Shown: in pieces, positions 25,932 through 35,166 of the stretch
Numbering within the stretch: the first letter of the stretch is position 1
Layout of the letters: each line of letters starts with the position of its first letter
Assembly (NCBI GenBank): GCA_023388055.1
Contig: JAEWGW010000032.1
Coordinates: 124,001-188,000 of the forward strand
Length of the DNA: 64,000 nucleotides
Direction of reading: 5' to 3'
Source: Bacillota bacterium
Lineage (GTDB): Bacteria; Bacillota; Bacilli; Paenibacillales; NBRC-103111
The notes under the pieces: generated by a model
Databases searched by the model: none
The model's input: the letters and a program-made list of their open reading frames with translations, nothing else
What the model was told of the DNA's origin: nothing
Program-made: the position numbers and the translations under genes

Positions 25932-26810
25932 ATGAAAGGTATTGTATTGGCAGGTGGAAGTGGTACACGGCTTTACCCCCTCACGATGGTGACGAGCAAG
26001 CAATTGCTGCCTATCTATGATAAACCCATGATCTATTATCCCTTGACCACTCTTATGCTGGCGGGGATCAAGGAAATCCTGATTATTTCCACGCCGGAGG
26101 ATACCCCCCGGTTTGAAGGACTGTTGGGTGACGGCTCCCAGTTCGGGCTTTCCTTAAGCTATAAGGTTCAGCCTAGCCCGGATGGATTGGCCCAGGCCTT
26201 CATATTAGGAGAATCCTTCATCGGAGACGATTCTGTGGCTATGATTCTGGGGGATAACATCTATTATGGCAGCGGATTGCGTAAGAGGCTCCTGAAGGCC
26301 GCGGGTAAGGAAAAAGGGGCTACCGTATTCGGCTATCATGTCCAGGATCCGCAACGGTTTGGAGTAGTGGAATTTGACAGTGATGGCAAGGTGCTGAGTA
26401 TTGAGGAAAAACCCACTATGCCCAAATCCAATTATGCTGTAACGGGTCTATATTTCTACGATAACCGTGTTGTGGATATTGCCAAGCGGGTTAAGCCGTC
26501 TGAGCGTGGGGAGCTGGAAATAACGTCAGTTAATCAAGCGTATCTGGAGCTTGGAGACTTGGATGTGGAGCTGCTGGGACGCGGATATACCTGGCTGGAT
26601 ACCGGTACACACGAAAGTCTGGTGGACGCTACCAATTTCGTGAGAACGGTAGAGGGTCATCAGGGTATAAAGATAGCCGCTCCTGAGGAGATTGCATATA
26701 TTAATGGATGGATTACGCGCGAACAGCTGCGTTGCTGCGGAGAGAAATTAAGCAAAACTGGTTACGGGCAATATCTGATCAAGGTTGCCAACGGACAAAT
26801 TCAATACTAA
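25932..26810 (+). CDS. rmlA: Glucose-1-phosphate thymidylyltransferase
   Basis: This enzyme catalyses the first step of dTDP-rhamnose synthesis, making dTDP-glucose. Motifs are IVLAGGSGTRLYPLTMVTSK near the N-terminus, ILGDNIYYG near residue 107, FGVVEFD and SIEEKP, and WLDTGTHESL near residue 220. The start is at 25932 (MKGIVLAGG) because GGGAGG lies before it and homologues begin here. It has 292 residues, the normal size. It opens the tight rmlA-C-D-B operon and also supplies the precursor for any dTDP-4-amino-4,6-dideoxyglucose. Confidence 0.96.
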   Translation: MKGIVLAGGSGTRLYPLTMVTSKQLLPIYDKPMIYYPLTTLMLAGIKEILIISTPEDTPRFEGLLGDGSQFGLSLSYKVQPSPDGLAQAFILGESFIGDDSVAMILGDNIYYGSGLRKRLLKAAGKEKGATVFGYHVQDPQRFGVVEFDSDGKVLSIEEKPTMPKSNYAVTGLYFYDNRVVDIAKRVKPSERGELEITSVNQAYLELGDLDVELLGRGYTWLDTGTHESLVDATNFVRTVEGHQGIKIAAPEEIAYINGWITREQLRCCGEKLSKTGYGQYLIKVANGQIQY

Positions 26811-26836
26811 TTTTAGTTAAGATTGGAGTCGGCATC

Positions 26837-27397
26837 ATGGAATTTACCAAGACCAACCTTGAAGGTGTGCTGGTTGTTGAACCCCGGGTATTCGGAGATC
26901 ATCGCGGCTGGTTTATGGAGACGTATAGTGAGGCGGCATTCTCCAAGCATGGATTAAATCTGGCGTTTGTACAGGATAACCATTCCTTCTCGGCGGCCAA
27001 AGGCACGTTAAGAGGGCTGCATTATCAGCTAAACCCTAAAGCACAAACAAAGCTGGTGCGCTGCACCAAGGGTGCTATATATGATGTGGCTGTGGATATT
27101 CGCCGTGGAAGTCCTACGTATGGGGCTTGGTTTGGTATAGAGCTCAGCGCCGAGAATAAGAAGCAGCTGTTGATTCCGAAGGGGTTTGCCCATGGGTTTA
27201 TGACCATCACCGAGGATGTTGAGGTTCAGTATAAGGTGGATGAATTGTACGCTCCGGAATGTGATGGAGGCATTTTATGGTCGGATCCAGATATAGGCAT
27301 TGATTGGCCGCTCGATATTCAACCGGTTCTGTCTGCCAAGGATGAGAAGGCGCCGCGTCTTGCCGATGTGGAGCATAACTTTGTATATGGGGAATGA
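26837..27397 (+). CDS. rmlC: dTDP-4-dehydrorhamnose 3,5-epimerase
   Basis: This cupin-fold epimerase handles the third step of dTDP-L-rhamnose synthesis. Characteristic segments are FVQDNHSFSAAKGTLRGLHY, containing the active-site region, then YDVAVDIRRGSPTYG, IPKGFAHGF and the late GILWSDPDIGIDWP. It has 186 residues, as expected. The true start is at 26837 (MEFTKTNLEG), 26 bases after rmlA; the frame is open further upstream only by chance. Confidence 0.95.
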   Translation: MEFTKTNLEGVLVVEPRVFGDHRGWFMETYSEAAFSKHGLNLAFVQDNHSFSAAKGTLRGLHYQLNPKAQTKLVRCTKGAIYDVAVDIRRGSPTYGAWFGIELSAENKKQLLIPKGFAHGFMTITEDVEVQYKVDELYAPECDGGILWSDPDIGIDWPLDIQPVLSAKDEKAPRLADVEHNFVYGE

Positions 27398-27401
27398 TGG
27401 A

Positions 27402-28253
27402 ATGAAGGTACTCGTGACAGGTTATAACGGGCAGTTAGGCTTTGATGTGGTAAAAGCGGGATTATCGCAGGGGCTGGAGATGGTCGGTGTTGGCATAGAT
27501 GATCTGGACATCACCGATGAGCAGGCGGTTCACACGTCGGTCAGGCGGATCCGTCCGGATGCCATTGTCCATTGTGCCGCATATACGGCCGTGGATAAGG
27601 CGGAGGATGATGTGGACCTGTGCCGGCGGGTGAATGTGGATGGAACCCGTTATTTGGCGGAGGCAGCCAAGACTATCAATGCCAAGATGATGTATATTAG
27701 TACAGATTATGTTTATGACGGTCAGGGATTGGAGCTCTACAAGGAAACTGACACGCCGCAGCCAATTGGCCAATACGGATTAACGAAATATGAGGGTGAG
27801 CTGGCTCTTCAATCCATTTTGGAGAACTGGTATATTATCCGTATCTCCTGGGTTTTCGGCATCAATGGCAATAATTTTATCAAAACCATGCTCAGGCTGG
27901 CGGAATCCCGTTCGGAGCTTAATGTGGTTAGCGATCAGTATGGCTCACCCACGTATACGGCAGATTTGGCTAAGCTTATTATAGACATGATTCAAACGGA
28001 GCAATTTGGGATTTATCATGCGACTAACGAGGGGATTTGCAGCTGGGCGGAGTTTGCGGAGGAGATCTTCCGGCAAGCCGGGAAGGATGTAAAGGTAAAT
28101 CATATTTCCACGGAGGAATATCCTACACGGGCTGTCCGGCCCAAAAACTCCCGGATGTCCAAGGATAAATTGGAGGGTTGCGGCTTTCAGCGGCTGCCAT
28201 TCTGGCAGGATGCATTAAAGCGGTATCTGGAAGAGCTAAACGCGAAGGGATGA
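27402..28253 (+). CDS. rmlD: dTDP-4-dehydrorhamnose reductase
   Basis: This enzyme catalyses the last step, NAD(P)H-dependent reduction to dTDP-L-rhamnose. MKVLVTGYNGQLGFDVVK is the Rossmann motif, STDYVYDG and YGLTKYEGE carry the catalytic serine/threonine, tyrosine and lysine, and RISWVFG follows. It has 283 residues. The start at 27402 is four bases after the rmlC stop, and the stop overlaps the rmlB start (ATGA), so translation is coupled throughout. Confidence 0.95.
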   Translation: MKVLVTGYNGQLGFDVVKAGLSQGLEMVGVGIDDLDITDEQAVHTSVRRIRPDAIVHCAAYTAVDKAEDDVDLCRRVNVDGTRYLAEAAKTINAKMMYISTDYVYDGQGLELYKETDTPQPIGQYGLTKYEGELALQSILENWYIIRISWVFGINGNNFIKTMLRLAESRSELNVVSDQYGSPTYTADLAKLIIDMIQTEQFGIYHATNEGICSWAEFAEEIFRQAGKDVKVNHISTEEYPTRAVRPKNSRMSKDKLEGCGFQRLPFWQDALKRYLEELNAKG

Positions 28254-29245
28254 GCGGATTGATACGTAAAAAAGTACTGGTAACAGGTGGAGCGGGATTT
28301 ATTGGCGGCAACTTCGTCCAATACATGGTGAATAAGTATCCGGATTATGATATCTATAACCTGGATCTCTTGACTTATGCAGGAGAATTGGCGAAGCACA
28401 AGTCCATCGAGGATAAGGATAACTACCACTTTATTCAGGCGGATATTGCCGATATGGTGGTTATCAATAAGCTGTTCAGCGAAACCAGATTCGATTACGT
28501 GGTCCACTTCGCCGCGGAGAGCCATGTGGACCGATCGATTACGGACCCGGGAGTATTCGTGCGTACGAATGTACTGGGTACACAAGTGCTCCTGGATGCA
28601 GCCAAAGCGGCAGGAATCACGAAGTTTCTGCATGTTTCTACAGATGAGGTGTATGGAGAGCTGGATTTCGACCCTGAGACGTTCTTCACGGAGGAAACAC
28701 CTATACAGCCGAATAGCCCTTACAGCGCCAGCAAGGCCGCCTCTGACCTTCTGGTGAGGGCCTATCATGAGACATACGGCATGCCGGTGAACATTACCCG
28801 CTGCTCCAATAATTATGGGCCTTATCATTTCCCCGAGAAATTGATTCCGTTAACCATCTCTCGTGTCGTCAATGACCAGAGGGTTCCCGTATACGGGGAC
28901 GGCAAGAACATCCGGGATTGGCTGCATGTGTGGGACCACTGCTCTGCCCTTGATCTGGTGCTGCACCAAGGTGTAAGCGGCCAGGTGTACAATGTAGGGG
29001 GCCACAATGAACGGACTAACCTGGAGGTAGTCAAGACCATTATCCGGACGTTAGGAAAGAGCGAGGAGCTCATTGAGTTCGTCACTGATCGGCTGGGCCA
29101 CGATAAGCGGTATGCCATCGATCCCAGCAAGCTGGAGGCTCTGGGCTGGAAGCCTCAATATTCCTTCGAAACAGGAATTGCCCAGACGATCCAGTGGTAT
29201 CGGGAGAATGAGGATTGGTGGAGGCCGTTGTTGAAACGGGTGTGA
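28250..29245 (+). CDS. rmlB: dTDP-glucose 4,6-dehydratase
   Basis: The enzyme makes dTDP-4-keto-6-deoxyglucose, the branch point to rhamnose and to 4-amino-4,6-dideoxy sugars. VLVTGGAGFIGGNFVQYM binds NAD, HFAAESHVDRSI and STDEVYG are diagnostic, and YSASKAASD carries the catalytic Tyr and Lys. It has about 331 residues, a normal length. The start at 28250 overlaps the rmlD stop; the longer upstream frame is rejected. Its product is the expected substrate of the VioA-like aminotransferase at 41031. Confidence 0.96.
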   Translation: MSGLIRKKVLVTGGAGFIGGNFVQYMVNKYPDYDIYNLDLLTYAGELAKHKSIEDKDNYHFIQADIADMVVINKLFSETRFDYVVHFAAESHVDRSITDPGVFVRTNVLGTQVLLDAAKAAGITKFLHVSTDEVYGELDFDPETFFTEETPIQPNSPYSASKAASDLLVRAYHETYGMPVNITRCSNNYGPYHFPEKLIPLTISRVVNDQRVPVYGDGKNIRDWLHVWDHCSALDLVLHQGVSGQVYNVGGHNERTNLEVVKTIIRTLGKSEELIEFVTDRLGHDKRYAIDPSKLEALGWKPQYSFETGIAQTIQWYRENEDWWRPLLKRV

Positions 29246-29255
29246 TGAAATAAAA

Positions 29256-29290
29256 AAAGGTTGGACTTCCGGGGTGGAGGTCCAACCTTT
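29256..29290. terminator. Bidirectional terminator between rmlB and the ligase gene
   Basis: AAAGGTTGGAC (29256-29266) pairs perfectly with GTCCAACCTTT (29280-29290) around a 13-base loop. There are A residues on one side and T residues on the other, so it can end transcripts from both convergent genes. Confidence 0.8.
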
Positions 29291-29294
29291 AGTT

Positions 29295-31808
29295 TTATTT
29301 CAGCGAGGATACGATATTGTCAATCTGCGCTTTTGAGTCAGGATACTTCTCTATGAAGCTGTTGTATCTGTTTTGGTCTAAAGTCCCCTGTTTTTTGGCG
29401 AGAGCCAAGTACCATTGGACAATTAAATGGTTTTGTTGGATGTAAGCCGGGTCTGTTTGCGGGTTGATACTCTCAAGCAGACCATATGCTTCTTCTCCGG
29501 CAGGCTGCAGCTGTAACCAGGCTTTTTCATATTCACCGTTTATCATGTTCACTTGTCCTATTGAATAACGGATGATGGGGCTATGGTAAAAAGGTCTGCC
29601 TGACAGCTGTTCTTTTGGCAACATGGCTATGTGATCTACACCTTTTTGAACCTTGTCATATATGTCAAGTAGGGCTGCCCATGCCTGGTCCATCTTCACT
29701 TTGTCGTTAGCTTGCTTCGCTTGATTCCACTGCGTATTGTATATGGAAGCAATGCGTTCATAGAAGCTGAGCTCCCACGGGTACTGCTGCAATGCTTCCT
29801 GCAATAATTCAATAGAAGAGGCATAGTCTTGCTTCGTCATATAAAGGGAATATTGCCGTTCTAATAACGCACGGTTGTTGGGCTCCTTATTCCTCGCTTC
29901 CGTTAAGGTAGCAGCAGCTTGATCTAGAAACTGTTGCTGCTGTTGATCTTTTGTTTGGGAAGCTACCTGCATGAAGAAGTCAGCCTTTAGCGTGTAAAAG
30001 TCAGGTTTGGGATTCGCCTTAATGGCCGAATCTACCTGAGCCATAACTTCATTGAAGGATTTGCCTTGCTGTGCGTATGCAATAGCCTTTTCATATGAGT
30101 TATTGGCGTTGATTCTGATAACGGAGAAGATGAAGAATACCAATGCCAGAACACCAACAGCTGCCGGGTAGATGAATCTTTTGGACGAAAGTATGGACAG
30201 CTTGCTGATCCATTTGGGCTTCCCGTCCAGGATAGAGGTCATTCCTCCTAAGCTAAGGAAGACCAAGCTTCCCAAAAACACGTAACTGAGTTCGAAATCC
30301 AAGATGCTATGAACGAGAATAGATATGGATATCATGTAGAAAATAAGTCGCTTTTCCGTATACTCAGCATGCTCTGAAAATGATTTTCTTATAAATAAGG
30401 TATATACGATTATTAATAAGCCCATAAACACTGCAAGTCCGATGATGCCTACTTCGTTCAAATACTGAAGAAAGAAATTATGTGCTTGGCGGCTTGTATA
30501 GGGGTTATTCTGGTATTTCTCATATAAAACAGCCCATCCGCCTCCGCCTGTCCCTAGTATAGGATAATCCTTGAAAAGCTTGATGGAGTCCTTATAGAAG
30601 GTTCCCCGTTCCAGAACACTGTGTTGATTGAAGTTAATGTTCTCCAAACGAGTTTCCAGGTTTTCGGGAAGAAGGGATTTTACAGGAGTTGCAAGCAACA
30701 ACACAGCTCCTAATGCTCCTACAACTACCAATGCAGCCGGCAGCACCAGTCGGGTTCTTTTACGGGAGGAGAAAACGGACAACTTCTTATCCAGGCGAGA
30801 GAACACATAGGACTGCAGCAACCATATGATGGCTCCTGAGACGACAGACACTCCAATGACCACAGCCCAGCCGCTTAAGCTGTCTCCATTAAACCAACTT
30901 AAGGTTTCGGCAGATTTCTTGTCGGGTGATACTGTTGTAAGCAATTGGTTTACTATCCGGGTGGACTTGTCCGTTATATAACCGGTGATGGGAAAAGATC
31001 CTATCACGCCAATCATCATATAAAGAGCGAACATCAATTGTCTGGACATCGTCATAAGCGGGAGAACAGCGAGAAAGATAAAGGGCATTACTACAATGCC
31101 ACCGCGGGATAACGTGAGCCAAAACGACAGAAGAATCGGCACGATCATCATTCCGTTGACAAATATCACATACCACTTTCTGGAATGAGTGGTATAGTAG
31201 AGGCTGCACAGTAAAATGGCCATAAGGAAAGCAGCATAAGCATTGGCATACTGGAATACAGAAGTAAGGCGAAGCCCTTGGTCGAACATAACGGCGTCTT
31301 GAGAGTACATATTTCCGAAGGCACAGGCTAAGCCATATAGGGTTACTGAAGAGCCCACTACGGTAATGGTGGCTTGCAAAAACTTAGATCCAAATTCGCG
31401 GCGGCTTAGAAAAATACCCGTAAGAAATAATGTAATATACATCATATGTATATGGGTCATGCCCTTAGCAAGATCTGGCGAAGCGGCGTTAAAGGAGGAA
31501 ATCCAAAAAGTTAATGGGATTAGCCAGACATAAATACTGATTATATCCCGGTTATCCTCCAGCTTCCACTTGATGAAAAAATAAATAGCCAGCATAATCA
31601 AGGTAATGGAAGATAACATACTGGCAGTATTAATAGATTTGTCAAAATTAGTGGAATAGCCGTTGAATAAGGCGGTGTGAAATACGGCGTAAAACAAAAA
31701 CATCATAATCATTAGTGCTGTAACCCAAAATAGACCTGACATTTTTTCATTAGTTACTAAAAGACCTTTGATAGCCCGTGCTTTTGGTTTAGAAATTGCA
31801 GATTTCAT
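29295..31808 (-). CDS. O-antigen ligase/oligosaccharyltransferase-like membrane protein with TPR tail
   Basis: This is a large membrane protein of about 837 residues. Around a dozen helices surround a Wzy_C/WaaL domain, whose signature is visible near residues 400-470: ERGTFYKDSIKLFKDYPILG, then GGGGW, then the SRQAHNFFLQYLNEVGIIG region. A C-terminal soluble part from about residue 566 has TPR-like helices. Proteins of this type transfer lipid-linked glycans to an outside acceptor; WsfB in S-layer glycosylation loci is the closest functional parallel that I know. The start at 31808 follows AAGGAG; an upstream in-frame start lacks a site. It is convergent with rmlB and divergent from the ABC-dependent glycan locus, so it probably serves that locus. 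Confidence 0.83.
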   Translation of the reverse strand: MKSAISKPKARAIKGLLVTNEKMSGLFWVTALMIMMFLFYAVFHTALFNGYSTNFDKSINTASMLSSITLIMLAIYFFIKWKLEDNRDIISIYVWLIPLTFWISSFNAASPDLAKGMTHIHMMYITLFLTGIFLSRREFGSKFLQATITVVGSSVTLYGLACAFGNMYSQDAVMFDQGLRLTSVFQYANAYAAFLMAILLCSLYYTTHSRKWYVIFVNGMMIVPILLSFWLTLSRGGIVVMPFIFLAVLPLMTMSRQLMFALYMMIGVIGSFPITGYITDKSTRIVNQLLTTVSPDKKSAETLSWFNGDSLSGWAVVIGVSVVSGAIIWLLQSYVFSRLDKKLSVFSSRKRTRLVLPAALVVVGALGAVLLLATPVKSLLPENLETRLENINFNQHSVLERGTFYKDSIKLFKDYPILGTGGGGWAVLYEKYQNNPYTSRQAHNFFLQYLNEVGIIGLAVFMGLLIIVYTLFIRKSFSEHAEYTEKRLIFYMISISILVHSILDFELSYVFLGSLVFLSLGGMTSILDGKPKWISKLSILSSKRFIYPAAVGVLALVFFIFSVIRINANNSYEKAIAYAQQGKSFNEVMAQVDSAIKANPKPDFYTLKADFFMQVASQTKDQQQQQFLDQAAATLTEARNKEPNNRALLERQYSLYMTKQDYASSIELLQEALQQYPWELSFYERIASIYNTQWNQAKQANDKVKMDQAWAALLDIYDKVQKGVDHIAMLPKEQLSGRPFYHSPIIRYSIGQVNMINGEYEKAWLQLQPAGEEAYGLLESINPQTDPAYIQQNHLIVQWYLALAKKQGTLDQNRYNSFIEKYPDSKAQIDNIVSSLK

Positions 31809-31931
31809 TTTTTTCTCCTTAGTGTGAGAATAAAGTCTTGATTTCATATGTCTCTGAAATACTATATAATTAAATTTAGGTTTATTATATCAAGAAATAG
31901 ATATAAGTGAAGATTTTGAAGGGGGCGAGTA

Positions 31932-33224
31932 TTGTTGAATGTGAAAACAGTGACAGTAATAGGTGCCAATGGAACAATGGGATGTAATATTTCTGCAATT
32001 TTTGCCTCCTTTGGAAGAGCAAAAGTATATATGGTGTGTAGAGACTTGAAAGCAGCTCGCGAAGCTGTAATGCGTGCCTCAAAATCAGTTAAGGCTTCTT
32101 CTATTATAGATAATTTAATTCCTAAAACCTATAGCGATTTAGAAAATTGCGTTAAAGAATCAGACATTGTGTTCGAGAGTGTTTCAGAGAATCTAGATAT
32201 AAAAGCAGATGTACTACAAAAAATATCTCCATATGTAAAAGAAAACTCAGTTATTGCAACCGGGACGTCAGGATTATCACTCAATGTGCTAAGCAATTAT
32301 GTTTCTAACAAGGCTGCTTTTTTGGGACTACATTTTTATAATCCACCTTATAATTTAACGCTTTGTGAGGTAATACCTTCTGACGTAACGGATCCGTATT
32401 TATTGAAGGAAATTAAGGAATACCTTAAAAATATCCTGCTAAGGAAAGTCGTGGAGGTTAAAGATACACCTGCATTCCTCGGAAACAGAATTGGATTTTA
32501 TTTTATAAATGAAGCTATGAGGTATGCCGAGGTATATCAGAATAGAGGTGGAATAGATTACATTGATAAAATTTTAGGTCCGTTTTCTGGGAGGAGCATG
32601 CCTCCACTCGTTACTTCCGATTTTGTTGGGTTAGATGTACACAAAGCTATAGTCGACAATGTTTACTTGAATGCCACTAATGATAAGTTTATAGAATCTT
32701 TTAAATTCCCTGCTTTCGCGGAAAGAATGGTCATTGATGGTCATCTAGGCAGAAAGTCACACGGGGGTTTATATAAAAGTGTAATGGATAATAATAAAAA
32801 GACTCTTCAAGTTTTTGATATTAAAAGTTCAATGTATCGACCTGTTGAAAAATATGAATTTCCCTTTTCTGTAAAGATGATTAACTTTTTAAAGCATGGC
32901 AAATATCAAGAGGCTTTTAAAATACTTGTGGAAAGCGATTCTATAGAGTCTCTTATTTGTTTGGAGTTTATTCAAAAATATGTTATTTATGCTTTAAATG
33001 CCGCAAAACAATATGGTGAAAATATGCATGCTGCTGATGATATAATGTCTACAGGGTTTAATTGGATTCCACCTCTGGCTCTGATAGATGTATTTGGTGG
33101 AATTGCTTCTTTTAAACAGCATTTGCGGAAAAATGATATATACGAAAAGATAGATTTAGATAGAGTGTTGTACAATTTACCCAAATCCCATTATGATTAC
33201 CGACCCTTTTTAAGAGCACGTTAG
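31932..33224 (+). CDS. 3-hydroxyacyl-CoA dehydrogenase (FadN/FadB-like NAD domains, no hydratase)
   Basis: The protein interconverts 3-ketoacyl-CoA and 3-hydroxyacyl-CoA with NAD(H). TVIGANGTMGCNISAIFAS (residues 7-25) is the dinucleotide motif, SGLSLNVLSNYV and LHFYNPPYNLTLCEVIPS are family hallmarks, and VKDTPAFLGNRIGFYFINEA closes the NAD domain. It has 430 residues, like the dehydrogenase half of FadN without the enoyl-CoA hydratase domain. The TTG start follows AAGGGGGCGAG. It lies 9 bases before the thiolase gene, opening the AT-rich second glycan locus, where fatty-acid degradation makes little sense. A biosynthetic role, making a 3-hydroxyacyl-CoA for a sugar substituent, is inferred. 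Confidence 0.85.
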   Translation: MLNVKTVTVIGANGTMGCNISAIFASFGRAKVYMVCRDLKAAREAVMRASKSVKASSIIDNLIPKTYSDLENCVKESDIVFESVSENLDIKADVLQKISPYVKENSVIATGTSGLSLNVLSNYVSNKAAFLGLHFYNPPYNLTLCEVIPSDVTDPYLLKEIKEYLKNILLRKVVEVKDTPAFLGNRIGFYFINEAMRYAEVYQNRGGIDYIDKILGPFSGRSMPPLVTSDFVGLDVHKAIVDNVYLNATNDKFIESFKFPAFAERMVIDGHLGRKSHGGLYKSVMDNNKKTLQVFDIKSSMYRPVEKYEFPFSVKMINFLKHGKYQEAFKILVESDSIESLICLEFIQKYVIYALNAAKQYGENMHAADDIMSTGFNWIPPLALIDVFGGIASFKQHLRKNDIYEKIDLDRVLYNLPKSHYDYRPFLRAR

Positions 33225-33233
33225 GAGGATTCT

Positions 33234-34481
33234 ATGAATAATGTTTATATTTTAGGTGGAGCTCAGACGGATTTTGAACGTAATTGGACAAAAGAAGGTA
33301 AAACAGTTATAGCACTTTTAAGAGAAGTTATCGAAGATTGCTTGGAATCAACAGGGCTGACTTATGACAAAATCATTGAATTGAACCAAGAAGGTAAGAT
33401 ATCCTGTTTTATGGGCAACTTTCTTGCGGAATATTATATTAATCAAGGACATACTGGGGCCCTGTTAACCGAAATTGACAAAGCATTTTTTGGTGTGCCC
33501 TCAGCTCGATACGAAGCAGCTTGTGCCTCGGGATCTGTTGCGTTGGATGCAGCAATTTCAAAAATTAAATCAGGTGATTGTGAAGTCGCTTTAGTAATTG
33601 GTTGGGAGTTGATGAAAACTGTAGATTCTAAAGTGGGAAGTGATTACTTAGGAAGAGCAGCTTTTTATGAAACAGAAGCAGCAGGAATCGAATATCCTTT
33701 TCCTAAATTATTCGGGAAACTCTCTGAAGAAATACTATTTAAATATCAACTTGACGAAAAACTGTTTTTAGAATCCTTAGCGCATATCTCGAACAAAAAT
33801 TATTCAAATGCGAAGCGAAATAAGAAAGCTCAAACTCGTAAATGGTTTATGAACAAACAACAAGCAAATTGCCGTAATGTTGAAACAAATCCTATTGTGG
33901 GCGGAAAATTGGCAGTATCAGACTGCTCTCAAGTTACAGATGGAGCCGCGGCAGTCATACTGGTTTCTGGGAAATATATGAGCGAAAATAAGCTGGGTAA
34001 ACTTCCATTAATAAAAGGTTATGGTCATAGAGTTGCTCCTATGATTTTTGATAAAAAAATCGAAGAAAGTAAAAACGATAAGTTTATACTTCCGTGGACA
34101 AAGCAAGCCGTTAATGATGCTTTAAGACGAGCATCTTTACATCATGAAGATATAGATTTTTTTGAAACCCATGATTGCTTTACTTCTAGCGAATATGCGG
34201 CAGTGTCTGCATTTGGCTTGTCTGATCCGGGAAAGGAATATGAGGTTATATTGGATGGCTTAACTGATTTTAATGGAAAGTCTCCAATAAATCCAAGTGG
34301 AGGTTTAATTGGCTGTGGACATCCGGTGGGAGCAAGTGGTGTCCGGATGATATTAGATCTGTATAAGCAAGTTTCGGGAAAAGCAGAAGAGTATCAACTA
34401 GTTAAAGCTAAGAATGGACTCATGTTAAATATAGGTGGGTCAGCTACTACAAATTATGTGTTTATAGTAGGAGAGGGGTAA
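33234..34481 (+). CDS. Thiolase-family protein (SCP2/archaeal-type acetyl-CoA acetyltransferase)
   Basis: The likely reaction is reversible condensation of acyl-CoA with acetyl-CoA. The nucleophilic cysteine is in YEAACASGSVALDAA near residue 96, a THDCFTSSE motif is near residue 312, and the second Cys-His site is in IGCGHPVGASGVRM near residue 362. This pattern fits the SCP2/archaeal thiolase subgroup rather than the classical PhaA type. It has 415 residues. TTAGGAGGATT precedes the ATG. It is coupled to the dehydrogenase upstream and the acyltransferase one base downstream, so the three genes form a cassette. If it makes acetoacetyl-CoA, the partner dehydrogenase would yield 3-hydroxybutyryl-CoA. 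Confidence 0.85.
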   Translation: MNNVYILGGAQTDFERNWTKEGKTVIALLREVIEDCLESTGLTYDKIIELNQEGKISCFMGNFLAEYYINQGHTGALLTEIDKAFFGVPSARYEAACASGSVALDAAISKIKSGDCEVALVIGWELMKTVDSKVGSDYLGRAAFYETEAAGIEYPFPKLFGKLSEEILFKYQLDEKLFLESLAHISNKNYSNAKRNKKAQTRKWFMNKQQANCRNVETNPIVGGKLAVSDCSQVTDGAAAVILVSGKYMSENKLGKLPLIKGYGHRVAPMIFDKKIEESKNDKFILPWTKQAVNDALRRASLHHEDIDFFETHDCFTSSEYAAVSAFGLSDPGKEYEVILDGLTDFNGKSPINPSGGLIGCGHPVGASGVRMILDLYKQVSGKAEEYQLVKAKNGLMLNIGGSATTNYVFIVGEG

Positions 34482-34482
34482 A

Positions 34483-35124
34483 ATGAAAACAACCGATTTG
34501 GTAATATTGGGAGCAGGTGGTTTTGGTAGAGAGGTATTATCACAATTAAAAGATACTTGTCACTCATATAACATTTTGGGTTTTATAGATGATACTCCGG
34601 AGCTAAAAGGAGCCACTGTCAGTGGTATTCCAGTTCTTGGCGGTATAGACAAGTTGAAATATTCAAGTCAACCATTTAATGTTGTGATTGCGATTGGAAA
34701 CTCAAACGCTCGAAAAAAAATATACGAAGATATTAGAATGAATTCTAATTTGATATTTCCTAATATTATAATGGATGGCGTCAAAATATCAGATTCGGTT
34801 AGAATGGGTCAGGGATGCATTATTTGTTATTCTAATATTTTAACCGTAGATATAGAAATTGGAGATTTCGTTGTAATTAATCTGGATTGTACAGTAGGAC
34901 ATGATGCAAAGTTGCTTGATTATGTTACATTATATCCTAGTGTAAATGTTTCCGGGAATGTCACAATTGGACAGCTTACTGAAGTGGGAACAGGGGTTAA
35001 TATAATTCAAGGGAAGATGATTGGAGAAAAAACGATTATAGGCGCCGGGTCTGTCGTCGTTCAAAGCTTACCAGACAATTGTACTGCAGTTGGGGCGCCG
35101 GCTAAACCTATAAAATATCATTAA
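34483..35124 (+). CDS. NeuD/PglD/VioB-like amino-sugar N-acyltransferase
   Basis: This is a two-domain hexapeptide acyltransferase of 213 residues. The N-terminal Rossmann-like domain begins DLVILGAGGFGREVLSQL and contains LGFIDDTPEL. A left-handed beta-helix follows, with the catalytic-base histidine in CTVGHDAKL near residue 139 and late turns VTIGQLTEVGTG and IGAGSVVVQSLPDN. Relatives N-acylate 4-amino sugar nucleotides (PglD, VioB) or O-acetylate sialic acid (NeuD). It starts one base after the thiolase stop. The expected substrate is the product of the VioA-like aminotransferase at 41031, and the linked CoA enzymes may set an unusual acyl donor. Confidence 0.87.
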   Translation: MKTTDLVILGAGGFGREVLSQLKDTCHSYNILGFIDDTPELKGATVSGIPVLGGIDKLKYSSQPFNVVIAIGNSNARKKIYEDIRMNSNLIFPNIIMDGVKISDSVRMGQGCIICYSNILTVDIEIGDFVVINLDCTVGHDAKLLDYVTLYPSVNVSGNVTIGQLTEVGTGVNIIQGKMIGEKTIIGAGSVVVQSLPDNCTAVGAPAKPIKYH

Positions 35125-35166
35125 ATTGTTAAAATGTACAAAATAATATTAATAGGTGGTTTAAAT